Below, in pieces: positions 1-11,332 of a DNA stretch of 64,000 nt. Both the position numbers and the translations under genes were made by a program. Location: contig NC_088339.1 of NCBI RefSeq assembly GCF_036884655.1, positions 34,409,501 through 34,473,500 of the forward strand. Direction: 5' to 3'. How positions within the stretch are numbered: position 1 is the stretch's first letter; each line of letters starts with the position of its first letter. This DNA comes from Musa acuminata AAA Group. Taxonomy: Eukaryota; Streptophyta; Magnoliopsida; Zingiberales; Musaceae. The notes beneath the pieces are model-generated. The model searched no databases. It had not been told where the DNA came from and was given only the letters and a program-made list of their open reading frames with translations.

Positions 1-1160
1 TGTGTGTAGAGCTCTTATACACATACAAGAAGGAGAAGGAGACCAATAATGCAACATGCAACACGTTTGACCGAGTGAAGCAGCCACAATAATTGACGCT
101 GAAGATATTGATTTGATGATTAAAAATCTCTCAAAAAAATTAAAGATGTTTGGGAAAAAGGCTTATATAAATAATAAATACATAAGTCTGAAAAATGAGT
201 TTGAATTTTAAAACATTTATCATGCAAAGATATCCATAATATTCTTATATTCCTGATTATAAAATGACTGTCAGCTAAAAAAGATCACTTGCGATGCTAT
301 CTATGTACGTAAGATTTAAAATATTAGAAAAATAATTACAAAAATCATCGTGATCCGTAGGATCTTTGTTTATTTTTTCCTGCATGCAAATCACATGCGA
401 AGCCTACAATAAGTGATCTGACGACGTGTGGCCTACAAAAGCATAACCTTTCACAGGTGGAGTTAATGTGAAGAAGACGGGAATTGAATGCATCGAATAG
501 ACAAAAGCTGCATATTCCAGCAGTTTGGCTGAACCCTAATGACCATTAGACAACTCACATGTGGTTGGGTTATATAATAATAGTGGGGTTAGCGTGTGGG
601 TGTAGGAAACCCACTATGACACAAAAACGAGCATCGCCAATTTTAAATTGGGGTCTTCTATATAATGTAACGTAGCATATTATATATATCTAACATGGGT
701 TGTTGATATATGCTACCGAGTAGACGAATTGGAAAGGTGGAAAGAGATGAGATACTATTGTGAATTATTATTATTATTATTGCGACGTATGTATTTTGGC
801 AAGAGAAATATAACTATGATATGCAGCCTATGAACAACTCAGTTGAGTCCAAATACTAGATTTAAGGTGGATGACCAATATAAATAAAGATGTGAAATTA
901 ACAGGATTTAAAGGTTACATGATTTCAAGAAACTACATATATGATTTTAATTTCCGCACATTGGTTGTAAATGATGGAATGAAAATGCCCTTCTTAGGTA
1001 GCGTTGATGACGGTTGTGGATATGTGAAATAGAAATAAAAAAATTTAAATGATTCTACCAAGATTTAAATCTGGGTATAACTACTATAATATAAAATTCA
1101 CTTTTTTTTTCTTTTTTTAATAAGTTCAAAGTCGAATAAAAATTATTTTTTTAGAAATTG
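1..1160. other. AT-rich intergenic DNA, no gene seen
   Basis: No reading frame with recognisable protein similarity, RNA gene or repeat boundary is visible. The stretch is AT-rich with short homopolymer runs, ending in T-rich and A-rich tracts around 1100-1190. Confidence 0.6.
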
Positions 1161-1189
1161 ATATTATCTGAAAAAAAAAAAAAAAAAGT

Positions 1190-1740
1190 CATTGACATTT
1201 TGATCAGCCCGACGTAGTCTAGACCCATATTCGTGAGGTTGTCCGATGTGCCTCCGAAGTGGAAGCGTCGAGCTCTCGAGGTGTTTCCTGGATGAAGATC
1301 GAGGTCGAAAGAGATTTCTTGACACGAACCCTCCGATACTCAAATAGTAACCTAAAATGAATACGGGCATGAATAGTCAAAATAAGTTAGGAAAAGAACC
1401 CCTATTATTACATTGGAGATTCACTTTTATACTTGGCCTTAGAATGGGACAACCTCTAACCGTCCCAACATCCTCTTCTTGGTGTCTTGTCCACATGGGT
1501 GATTAAGGGAGGAGACAACCTCAAACTACTTGTGTTAGACTTTTGTCCATACGAGCAGGTGGGAAATGACTTGGTTCTTTTCCTTCCACCAAGGACTTCA
1601 CGTGGCGGCTACGTGTCAGATGATAATTGACTGATAGTATATTTCCTATCATTTGTCTTTCCTTAGGTGTGCTTAGGGGGCTCTTGCTAAAGGAGTCTGA
1701 AGTGCGATGTTTAGTTCATCCGATACAAGTGCGTTCGGGA
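1190..1740. other. Moderate-GC repeat-like segment, unclassified
   Basis: Base composition rises sharply compared with both flanks and there is no coding similarity on either strand. It runs directly into the ~75-bp tandem array that follows, so it may be part of the same dispersed element, for example an old LTR or untranslated remnant. I could not find paired termini, a primer binding site or a target duplication, so the class is left open. Confidence 0.3.
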
Positions 1741-2340
1741 TCTCCTTACGCGGGTCGGATTTTCCCGACTCATATGCCTTGGGCAAATTTAGCCATACGA
1801 CTCTACTATAGTAGATTCTTTTTACGCGAGTCAGGTTTTCCTAATTTACATGCCTTGGCACATTTGGCCTTGCGCCTCTATGTGATGGATTTTTCTTCAC
1901 CCGGGTTAGATTTTCTCGACTCACGTACCTTAAGCACATTTAACCATATACTGACAGATTTCTCCTTACGCAAGTCAGGTTTTCCTAACTCATACACATT
2001 AGACATATTTTGTCTTATGTCTCCATCATGTAGATTTATCCTCACGTGGGTTCGAGTTTTCAAACTCATATGCATTCGGCACATTTGGTCTTGCGTCTTC
2101 ACCGTGACAAATTTTTCTTCGTGTGGGTTGGGTTTTCATGATTCATGTGTCTTGGGCACATTTGACCTTTTGCCTCTACTGTGGTATATTTATCCTCATG
2201 CTGATCGGGTTTTTTCCACTCACTTGCCTCAAGCATATTTTGCTTTGCGTCTCCGTCATAACAAATTTCTCCTTATGCGGGTCTAGTTTTTTGAACTTAT
2301 ATGCCTGGAGCACATTTGATCTTGTGCCTTTGTTGTGATG
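1741..2340. repeat. Tandem repeat, ~75-bp unit, 8 diverged copies
   Basis: The core acgcgggtcgg(a/g)tttt followed by a 'ctcatatgccttgggcacat'-like block recurs with unit anchors at about 1748, 1824, 1899, 1968, 2044, 2119, 2198 and 2275, giving spacings of 69-79 bp. Copies differ by substitutions and small indels. The long open frame that spans the array (about 1627-2286, +) is simply a read-through of the repeat and matches no protein family I know. Confidence 0.85.
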
Positions 2341-2380
2341 AATTTTAGAGGAAAGACACCATACTTTTCGACTCCTTATG

Positions 2381-2382
<2 letters not shown>

Positions 2383-2460
<78 letters not shown>
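2383..2460. repeat. (TA)n microsatellite
   Basis: An almost pure TA dinucleotide run of about 78 bp directly follows the ~75-bp tandem array. Confidence 0.97.
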
Positions 2461-2463
<3 letters not shown>

Positions 2464-3305
2464 TAAATAACACATGTAAATAGTACCCAAAATTATTTAG
2501 GATGGTGTAACATGAAGATGGTTGCTAATAGCATCATGATCAATTGTTGCCATGTTGTTGGAAGAAAAAAACAATTATGTAATCGACCTCAAATTGTGAA
2601 TATATTACATACATAAAATAATGACATCCAATCCCGTCTCCGAAATATTAGAAGAAAAAAAAATTCGATTAATTTTTAGTAGTCAATGTATGCCATGTGC
2701 TTATACGAGTAGGAAAACTATTGACGTCACGTGATGCATGTGATCTTAGCACATTTTGTGGTGTTGTATTTCTTATGAATGCCCATTCAAATGACTGAAT
2801 TATACGACAGGCTGTCAGTATATATTTATCATTTTATGTCATAAATGTAAAGATATTTAGATAATTTATCGGAAAAAATTATACTATTTGAGTTTTTACG
2901 GAAATGTCATCTCCTATTCATTTTTACCTACGGATGTCATTATTCTCTAATTTGACTAAAATAATGATATCTTAAAATGCTTGAATCAAATTCTTTTTTT
3001 CTTTTCCCACCTTCCTCCTCGTTTGTTTCCTCTCACTCTTTTTATCTTTCCATCATCGACTTCCTTATGCTTCTTCTTCTCATCTTTCGTGTCCTCTTCT
3101 ACCTCCTGCCTCCTCCTCTCGTCTTTGTCTTCTAAAAATATTTCTAAAATTTATAATATTTTTCTTAAATATATGAATAAATATTGTAACCATATCGATG
3201 TACAAGTTAAAAGTGTTTTAAATATATTTCACCAAAATATACTGGATTTGATTTGAACCATAGTCGATTGTAGAATCTCAATTGTATAGGTTTTACGAAC
3301 GGTTA
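2461..3305. other. AT-rich intergenic DNA
   Basis: No gene is visible. A pyrimidine-rich stretch at about 2990-3130 gives a short Ser/Leu/Phe-rich open frame that looks compositional rather than coding. Confidence 0.55.
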
Positions 3306-3309
3306 TTTT

Positions 3310-4390
3310 TTTAATTTATTTTCGAGTATAATAGGCTCAAGTAGTAATTTATGTCAACTTTCACCATCCTACTAGGATCTCATTATAACATTATTAATAA
3401 TATTTTCTATATTTTTAGAGAATTTTAGGATAATTAATTGTTAAAATCTAATTTTTTTTATTAAGTTCTATAAATGAGTATGTTTTAGTTTATTTTCTGG
3501 TGTAAAATAGTTAACTTTAATCAAATCATATCAAACATTAACTAATCTGCTAGGTTATTATTTTAACATAATTAGTTATATATTTTATATTTTAAGATGA
3601 TTTTATGATAATTAATTATCAAAATTTAGATTTTTTATATAGATTCTATAAATGAGTATATTTTAATTTATTTTAGAGTCTAATAGGATCAACTTCAACA
3701 AATCAAATCAAACTTTCACCAATATACTAAGATATTATTCTAACATCATTAATATATATTTATTTTTTTTAAAAAAAAATTAAAGATAATTTCTCATCAA
3801 AATTTAGATTATTTTTTATAAATTAGTGTATTTTAGCTTATTTCCGAGTGTGATAGTATCAACATAAACCAAATCATCTCAAACTTTCACCGGTCTACTA
3901 TCATATTATTTTAACATCAGCAGTAATATTTTTTTTTAATATTTTAAAATAATTAATTATCAAAAGTTTGATTTTTGTTTTATAAGCATATGCATTTTAG
4001 TTTATTTCAGAGTATAATTAGGTCAACTTTGACCATACCATCTCAAAATTTTACCCCTCTACTAGGATATGACTATAACATCATTAATAGTATTTTTTAA
4101 AAAAATTATATAATTTTATGACAATTAATTGTAAAAAAATTAAATTTTTTTAATATAAATTCTATGAATAGACATCATTTTCAGGTGTAAGAGAGTCAAC
4201 TTAAATCAAACCATCTCAAGTTTTCAGAACATTATTCTAACAATTAATAATAATTTTTAAAGATAATTTTAAATAATTAATTATAAAAAATTATGTTTTT
4301 TTAGGTGAATACTATGAACGAGTTTATTTTAATTCATTTTTAAGTATAATAATAGGGTTAATTTCGACCAAACCATCTTATAAATGTGGT
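3310..4390. repeat. AT-rich satellite-like tandem array, ~170-bp period, about 6.5 units
   Basis: A block reading roughly gagtataata-ggtcaactttaacc-aaatcatctcaaactttcacc-tctactaggatat, then taattaattatcaaaa and ttctataaatgagtat, returns with anchors near 3324, 3499, 3676, 3846, 4010, 4184 and 4342. Spacings are 158-177 bp. Units are strongly diverged, with many single-base changes and homopolymer-length differences, but keep the same order of sub-blocks. The period is in the range common for plant satellites, but the array is short and old. Confidence 0.8.
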
Positions 4391-4879
4391 CCAAAAAAAA
4401 AAAATTGTGAACCCACAAATTTTCGAAAAAAAAAAATATATCTTATTCCGATTACTTATGAATTAATTTTAATCAGTCAGGTATTAAGGTCGGTCAGAGG
4501 TGATTTGCCAACTGGATTCTAAGTACTAATTGTGTTATGCTAAATGTATCTTTAGAACTTAATTAATGGATATCTTAATCCAAACTTAATTAATTCTAAA
4601 AATAGATTTAGAATTGGAATTGGAGGATCAATGAGCTTTCAAACTCATGATTTATTAGGTTGGATCGATGTCATTTCCGAACTGTAGTATGATTAAAGCC
4701 GGCTTAATAAGACTCGGATCACAATGCATTATGCTATCTTCTTCTATTCACCTAATTTGGTGGGTGTCGGCCATAACGCCTAATTGGCTTACCACATAAT
4801 GAATTAGATTCGTGTCGCTGTCGGTAAGGTGGTGAGCAATTCATTACGCAGTGCGATCTGTATCGGGTTTGATTGCATC
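4391..4879. other. Intergenic DNA upstream of the ATL gene
   Basis: This is a non-coding stretch that grades from AT-rich to moderate GC toward the duplicated leader of the downstream gene. No TATA box could be chosen with confidence. Confidence 0.5.
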
Positions 4880-5273
4880 GAGTTGTTGTGCGTCCCTCTC
4901 GCTACCCAAACCGATTAATGTCTTCTGTCTCTGTAGATTTCCGCGCTCTGTTGACTGCAGCGAGACTTGCAAGGAGCAGAAGCGCGGGTTGAGAGGAATC
5001 GAAGCCGGTGATGGCCGTCCGGCCTAATCGCCTCCTCTTTCCGGCGCCAAACGCCTCCTCCTTATGTGGATTCATGGAGTTGTTGTGCGTCCCTCTCGCC
5101 ACCCAAACCGATTAATGTCTTCTGTCTCTGTAGATTTCCGCGCTCTGTTGACTGCAGCGAGACTTGCAAGGAGCAGAAGCGCGGGTTGAGAGGAATCGAA
5201 GCCGGTGATGGCCGTCCGGCCTAATCGCCTCCTCTTTCCGGCGCCAAACGCCTCCTCCTTATGTGGATTCATG
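4880..5273 (+). repeat. Near-perfect 197-bp tandem duplication covering the ATL leader and start region
   Basis: Unit 1 (4880-5076) and unit 2 (5077-5273) are identical except for one base (cgctaccc versus cgccaccc). The beginning of a third unit (gagttgt) starts at 5274 and runs into the ATL reading frame. Each unit holds the same ATG (5011 and 5208). From 5208 the frame stays open into the ATL protein. From 5011 the same first 22 codons run into the second unit's non-coding leader and end at a TAA after about 34 codons. The near identity points to a recent event or to gene-conversion-like maintenance. Confidence 0.95.
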
Positions 5274-6380
5274 GAGTTGTGCACCCCTCCCCCGCCGCCA
5301 CCCTCTCCTCCATCTTCCCCGGGCCCCCCCACCACCATCCGGTTCCACCACTCCTCCCTCCTCCCCGCCCTCCCCATCTCCGCCGCCTTCCTCATCGCCG
5401 CCGCCGTCCTCGTTCTCGTCCTCGCCTACTTCGTCTTTCGCCGCCGCCACCACCGCCGCACGGCATCCCCCGACGTACCCCTCGCCGGCGGACCCCTTGA
5501 GGAGGACGGTGGCGGCGACGGCAACGGCGACGAGGTGATGCACCATGTCTGGTACATCAGGACCGTTGGCCTCGACGAGTCAACCATCAGGGCCATCTCC
5601 GCGTTGGCGTACAAGGCCGCGGATGGCGTCCTCGGCGCCTCGGCCTCCGACTGCGCTGTCTGCCTCTCCGAGTTCCGCGAGGACGAGCTCGTTCGCCTCC
5701 TTCCCAAGTGTGGCCACGCCTTCCACCTCGGCTGTATCGACACTTGGCTTCGATCCCACGTCAATTGCCCCCTGTGCCGTGCGCCCGTCGTAGTCTCGAC
5801 CTCCGCCGCCAGCAGTGGCGGTACTGGAACAAGTACCCATTCTTCTTCTTCTTCCTCCTCCTCCTCCTCCTCCTCCTCCGCCCCTTCATCCCACCCTGAG
5901 TTTATCCCAGATCACGTGGATCCCAATAATCTCTCCTCGGCCGTAGCGGACAGCGAGCAGATCAATGGCCGGCAATCAGAATCTGCTCAAGGCGCCTTGG
6001 AAGAGGAACCGGAGGTCGAAAGATTGGAACTTGGAGCTGGAAACCGAACTGTGGTCTTCCCGCTCACGAGCTCTGAGCAGCGAGTGACTGTTGATATTGG
6101 GGAAGATGGGTTTCAGCCCATCCGGCGATCGATTTCTATGGATTCATTTACTTGTTCTTCTTTTATACATGGATTGGAGTCTGATGAGGATCTCAGCAAT
6201 AACAGGAAGAAAACCTCCTTAGAAGAAGAAGTGTGGGATGATAGAACCAGGAGAAAGCAATGGAATTTTTCCAGTGGCGCTTCTTTGTGCAAGGAAACAG
6301 AAAGATCTTTATCGAGCATTAGTGGGAGCTTCTTCTTGTCAAGACAAGGCCGAGCTCGGCGCTCCCTTCTGCCGCTGTAA
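5208..6380 (+). CDS. ATL-type RING-H2 finger E3 ubiquitin ligase, intronless
   Basis: This is a 390-residue membrane-anchored RING-H2 protein of the Arabidopsis Toxicos en Levadura family, which transfers ubiquitin from an E2 to target proteins. In order: a proline-rich N-terminus (residues 26-42), one hydrophobic segment (about 55-77) followed by Arg/His-rich residues, the GLD box ([10 protein letters not shown], from residue 121), and a RING-H2 finger at 149-190 with the spacing C-x2-C-x14-C-x1-H-x2-H-x2-C-x10-C-x2-C. The finger keeps the Pro before the third Cys pair and Trp180 needed for E2 contact. A serine run from a TCT/TCC repeat lies at about 5838-5884, and the C-terminal half has the RRSISMDS motif common in ATLs. 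Lack of introns is typical of the family. Start choice is open: ATG 5208 lies inside the duplicated unit, and ATG 5271 (MELCTPPPP) would give a protein 21 residues shorter that still contains every domain. The product class is certain; the exact paralogue is not. Confidence 0.93.
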   Translation: MAVRPNRLLFPAPNASSLCGFMELCTPPPPPPSPPSSPGPPTTIRFHHSSLLPALPISAAFLIAAAVLVLVLAYFVFRRRHHRRTASPDVPLAGGPLEEDGGGDGNGDEVMHHVWYIRTVGLDESTIRAISALAYKAADGVLGASASDCAVCLSEFREDELVRLLPKCGHAFHLGCIDTWLRSHVNCPLCRAPVVVSTSAASSGGTGTSTHSSSSSSSSSSSSSAPSSHPEFIPDHVDPNNLSSAVADSEQINGRQSESAQGALEEEPEVERLELGAGNRTVVFPLTSSEQRVTVDIGEDGFQPIRRSISMDSFTCSSFIHGLESDEDLSNNRKKTSLEEEVWDDRTRRKQWNFSSGASLCKETERSLSSISGSFFLSRQGRARRSLLPL

Positions 6381-8309
6381 TGGTCCTATAACTTCAGTAT
6401 ATTGCCGAGTTCACCACATAGCACATTTTGTACATACCAGTGGTTCTCATAAAGTTGGGAGCTGCATTTCACCATCATATATCTGCGTTTGTAAAGTGAA
6501 AAATTACAGCAGCAAACTTGTGATGAATGCTACATCGGTTAAAGGCTGAAAGGTAGAGTTTTGGGTTGATTTCATGGCATGGCAAAACAAATGGATGATA
6601 AGACTTGGTATGCAGAGCTTCTGCTTGGGTTATATGTGGTCATAATTGCATATATAGTTTCAGCATGTAAAGAACTTTACTCTGATGTAGTATGCCAATC
6701 GATCAAGTTGGATTTGATCTTCCTATATCTGGCTCTTGGTATGTCATGCAATTTTGCCAAGAGTTGTGGTTGTTTGAATGATAGAAGTTACTGATGCATA
6801 TGAAGGCTATTTCTTTTTTCCTTCTCAAATTAAAGCAGGTAAATGTTGAAGTGTGCAGCATATAATTTTAAGTTGAATGAGAATCTTCATGACGGTATCC
6901 GATTAATTTCTACATAACAGTGCTGCATGATAGCGTGATTTCCTAAATGAAAGGAATAATGCTTCAAGTTGAATCTTCTTGACCTTTTATGGCTTTAACT
7001 CATCCTTGTTTCTGCTTTCATGCTGAAGAAGTTGAGTCCCATCAAGAGTCTGCTTTCTTGTGGTATTATTAGATTAAGACATTGTCCTATCAGGGAAACA
7101 TGAGATATTAGATGCATAATCTGCATAGATTATTGTTATCGGATAGCATAACATTGTCCAAGTGCAAATGTTGCTTGTCTCTTAGGTTTTCAGTATTTGG
7201 AGTGACTTCTTAGTTTCCTTTGAACTCTCTGCTATTTCTAATTTGCCGATAACTTTCAGTGGCGTGTCATCTGCAAGAACTTCCCCTACAAGTGCTCATT
7301 CACAGAGTGGCTGCTTTATCTTTTCTTTCTGTCAACTGTCTGGAAAATCTGCTCTGATCTGAACTTTTATGTGGATTCTTCACTTTCATGTTAAATCAGA
7401 GCAACACACAAGTTTAGTCTTTGAAGTTATATTTTTAGATCTTGGCTTGCAAAAAAACTTATATGAGTGCTTGCAGTCTCCTTTTGTTTTTACTATCTTG
7501 TTAGATCATTGTTCCTTGTAAATTTCTGTGCTGCTGCTTTTCAAGTTTCAGAAGAATTGAAGATTGTCAGTTTCCATTTGGCCCACCAACCAAATGCTTA
7601 GTAACTTGGTTTTTCATCTCCAGCTTCATTTACTGAGATCAACAGTTCAACAAATATTGGGTTCTTCAGATGAACTGATGCTAAACAGAAACCTGAAGTT
7701 GTTTTGGTAATTACTCCAGTCGAAATACTAAAATCATTTTGATTATGTAGAGCAGATGATTTTGCACAATATTATTTTCAGAGATTTTAGTCATTATTGG
7801 CCATTCATTCATCAACCTAATGAACTTGGTTATGCAAATCCGTATGTTCTTTTAAGCCAAATCAGAGATCAGCTCTGATTTGCCTGTCCTAATTCAACTT
7901 TTCTTCTTATGATCCTTCTTTTCTTCACCTTTATAACCAAAAGCATGACTTCTGCTAAAAATTTGCCAGTACTAATTCGACAAAATCTTGACTAAATCTC
8001 TACTGTACATCAATCCTGAAGCAGCAGAGGAATAATATTTCTATCTGGATTTGGATGCAAACGTCAGTTGAGCATGACAGCCTATTCCCTCTGCAGAGTG
8101 CAAGTAGATTTGGGACAATACTATCAAGATCTTGCTGACCCAGTGGCACTGTTGGATCCAAGCATATCTGCGACTTGTTTGTATCGGGTGTTCTCAGTGA
8201 CACCCGATATCGTCAATGGCGGATCCCCTATGAATCGAGTAAATGCTATGAAAACCCTTGTCGGCTACAAGAACGAGTGGCAATCACGTTTACATTCAAA
8301 AGGAATTGA
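6381..8309. other. 3' flank of the ATL gene and spacer to the convergent bHLH gene
   Basis: The first few hundred bases probably include the ATL 3' untranslated region. The remainder is T-rich and non-coding on both strands. The bHLH gene is read toward this spacer from the other side. Confidence 0.5.
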
Positions 8310-9382
8310 CTACAGATTTGCCTCCTCCTCTATCCTGATTAGCATTCGGTGGATTGCTTCTGCAATCTCGTCCGCTGATGTACACCGGCAGTCGTCTTCC
8401 ACCTGCCGATCAAAACCAAACAGAGCAGGTTCAGAAGAGATCCGGAATCGCAGTGATGTAGATTGGAGACGAAGAGCTCGATACACCTTGAGACTGAAGG
8501 AGTACATGACGATGCGATCGACGGAGGTGACGTTGAGGTGCAGCGGCACGAGCCGCAAGCTCTGCAGTCCCGCCACCAGCCTGAGCAGCTGCCGGGGCCG
8601 CCGCCTCGACAGCAGCTTGAGGTTTGCATGGCTCTCCAGCATCGTCACCTCGATGTTGGCAGTGGCCGTTTGGTTCTCGATCTCGCCGGTGTTGCGGTAA
8701 AAGGCACCGGAGTGGCTGATACCGTGCCTTTTACCGCTGTTATCGTCGTTGCCATTGCCGCCGCCGCCGCCACTGAAGAAAGAGGAGTACTGAGGAAAGC
8801 TGAAGAAGCCGGCGAAGGCAGAAGCGACGGCGGCCGCATCTTTTCGTCGCTTGAGCCGTTTCTCCACCTCCATCGAACGAAGGAGCTGCTCCAGTTCTTT
8901 GACATAATTGATTGCGCCAGCGACAATCGAAGCTTGATCACCCTGTGCATACAAGTGCTAATTCTCAAGATTTGCAGATGAATTCATGGTGATCAGAGGA
9001 AAACATCGTGCTATTACATTACCCTTTGGACGTAGAAAGATGGCATGAGAGAGCGGAGGACAGCCAGGTACTCGTTCATTTGCCTCCGGCGGTTGCGCTC
9101 CACGGCAATGTGGGCCATCCTTTGGCTCTCCACCTCCTCTCTGTTCTTGATGCTCCTCCCGCAACGCCTCTTCCTCCGCCCCGCCACCTCCATGGCCTCC
9201 CCCACTCCTCCATGGAGGTTCTGCGCCGAGGAGCACGAGGGATCACATTCTTGCACCGCCCCTTTGTCATCCTCCATTAGCCCACCCGAGTCACTGCTTC
9301 ATGCTCCTCCCTCAGCGGCACGAGGCTCCATGGAGACACAGCGAAAGAGGTCGTGAGGGAAAGCCACAGCTTCCAATGCCAT
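8310..9382 (-). CDS. bHLH transcription factor, group Ia (bHLH94/96-like), with an in-frame TGA near the N-terminus
   Basis: This is a nuclear DNA-binding regulator of the bHLH subgroup that includes bHLH94/96/70 and the stomatal factors. Exons on the complement: 9382-9023, 8942-8487, 8402-8310, with GT-AG introns of 80 and 84 bp. Exon 1 holds the basic region [19 protein letters not shown] with the His-Glu-Arg contacts used to bind E-boxes. The second helix is split by intron 1 (...FYVQR | GDQASIVAG...). A C-terminal ACT-like domain runs from [15 protein letters not shown] to the stop. The N-terminus [13 protein letters not shown] at 9382 matches the characteristic start of this subgroup, but a TGA at 9301-9299 follows after 27 codons in the same frame. 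The next in-frame ATG (9277, MEDDKGAV) gives 267 residues with the complete bHLH and ACT-like parts. Either translation starts at 9277, or the copy carries a nonsense change or a sequence error. Intron 2 has no in-frame stop. Confidence 0.88.
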
Positions 9383-10186
9383 TTCTCTCCACCTGCACAC
9401 AGCTCCATGGGGAGGACGAGGGTGGCCTTTTAAAGGCACGGGGTGGGTCAGAAGAAAACAATTGCAGACTTGCCACGTGAGAAGCAGAGGAAGAAGAGTC
9501 CGTGTTCTCTCTCTCTCTCTCTTTCCTCTTCCTCTACTCAACCCACAGTGAGACGAGTGATGTGAGTTCAAAGATCACAGAACATGAGAGCATCACCAGC
9601 TGAGCTGAGGTAGCAGCAGCAGAGCTTTCCCTTGTCTCTTCCTGACTGCTATCATCTGCGGCTTCTGAGTCCTGTCACCAAATTTTCGTAGGTGTATGAA
9701 CGATGCTGCAAATGCATGTGATCTTTCCATTAATTTCATCCTAATTATGATTATGGTTTCAAGATTTTGACGAAATTAAGTATACTTAGATATAGAGAGA
9801 GGGAAATAAAGTAGAGGCGTGTGCATCAATAAATCTAATTTAAATGTTTACAGGTTTTACTAAGATTAGCTTTCAGCCTAATCTGCAATCAATGAACAGC
9901 CAGCTAAATCAGCGGCAGTGAACTGGGCTGACTGAATCCAACCAGACACTCGACAAAATCCAACATGTTGCCAGCTAAAACACGAGTTTTGTGCAAGTAG
10001 ATTCTGCACATTTGGTTGAAGGGGGAAGATGACAGCCTCAGCTACTAATAATCGCCATGTTTGCGTGAATCGATGGAAGGTTTCAGCCACAGCTTCACAA
10101 GCTCAACAGCATCAACTGGCTTCCTCTGCCATTTCTCTCCTCCAAAGCCTGCTTGGGAAGAACAACAGATTGGAGTTAGTATTCTA
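9383..10186. other. 5' flank of the bHLH gene up to the retrotransposon insertion
   Basis: This holds the bHLH promoter and leader, read leftward, including a short CT microsatellite at about 9509-9530 and a TTTAAAA box near 9428-9434. The latter lies very close to the upstream ATG and may not be functional. The right part (9600-10186) shows no gene. It is the sequence interrupted by the copia insertion and resumes at 16190. Confidence 0.45.
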
Positions 10187-10685
10187 TGTAACGGTTATTA
10201 TTAAATATCTTATTTAATAATAACGTAACCGTTCTTATTAAGATTCATAATTCATTATCATGAATTTCTTCATTTATTATCGTTTAAATGATTTCAGTTT
10301 CTTATTCTTTAGACATGAAACCGTTATTATTAAATTAAATATTTAATATCATTAAGTTCTTCATTATGGTCCAAACGTTACAAATTTGAATTAATTCTTG
10401 AACGTTATGAGTTGGTGATGATAAATGTTCTTGATGGGAGAACATCTATATATACATGAGGATTTTGGTCCCTTGGCTCAATCATCTCTTTGAAGCGAAA
10501 GGCTTTCCTACACCATCTAAAGCGAGAGTTCTGAGCCGAGAAGAACCAAAGTTCAAGAAGAAATCTCTGCAGAAATTCTTGGCGACAATGGCCGGAGGTA
10601 CGCTATTTCGTTTCCGCATTAGTTTTATTGTGTTTCTATTACAATGATTTAGAAACACAAGTTGGCTTCATTAAAATTTCTAACA
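10187..10685 (+). repeat. 5' LTR of the copia element
   Basis: The 499-bp terminal repeat starts tgtaacgg and ends ctaaca. It contains an inverted AT-rich motif near its start (cggttattattaaatat...taataataacgtaaccg), a TATA-like tctatatatacatg at about 10445-10458 that probably drives the element, and an ATG in strong context (gcgacaATGGC at 10588) followed by a potential splice donor. Confidence 0.97.
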
Positions 10686-10687
10686 TT

Positions 10688-10700
10688 TGGTATCAGAGCC
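10688..10700 (+). other. Primer binding site
   Basis: tggtatcagagcc lies two bases inside the 5' LTR and is complementary to the 3' end of plant initiator methionine tRNA, the usual primer for copia reverse transcription. Confidence 0.92.
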
Positions 10701-11332
10701 GAATGACCTCTGCCTTGATATGAAAAAATTTTCATTTTTATGCCATGAAAATGATTTGATTTTGGTTTCTTCTTGGAAACTTCTTGATATATTTTATTGA
10801 AAATCATGAGGAAATATCATTTTCAACATTTTTAGTCGGTAAAATGCTCATATTATGTATGCATATTTAGTTATATTAAATTATGTTTATGAGCAAATTT
10901 TTTATGTTTAAAATGTCTAGTGATCCATATAATCTTAATTAATTAAGAATTAGCCACAACATCCTTAATTAAATAAAATTATATATAAAGTTAAAATAAG
11001 GATCACATAAGTAATTAGACATCATATTGTGATTGATTATATTTCGTATAATAATTGTTATCCCACAGGATCTTTTATTATGTTTAATATAATTAATCAG
11101 GATAAAATATCAGATTATTTTCATAATTTACCCATAGGGATTATGAATTGGAATATAATTTGATAGTTTTATCATAAAGATCATTTGAATCTATTTGAAT
11201 TAAGAATTTAGCCCACAGGCAATTTTTATGTCATGAGATTCATATTTTTGGCATGTTTCACATTGGTAAAACATGTAATTTAGTCTATTAAGCTTCAATT
11301 TTTGACATAAGCATGTTTGATTTTATGCAGTT

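Noticed and set aside
1627..2286. 219-codon open frame on the plus strand
   Set aside because: It is a read-through of the ~75-bp tandem array; residues repeat with the DNA period and match no family.
5259..5840. Several long open frames on both strands over the ATL gene
   Set aside because: They are shadows caused by high GC; only the 5208-6380 frame has family motifs.
8068..8981. Plus-strand frames of 172-210 codons
   Set aside because: They are antisense to bHLH exons 2 and 3, which carry the conserved domain on the minus strand.
10456..10647. 63-codon frame inside each LTR (also at 15955)
   Set aside because: It lies wholly in the LTR and shows no similarity; only its internal ATG (10588) seems meaningful, as a possible spliced gag start.
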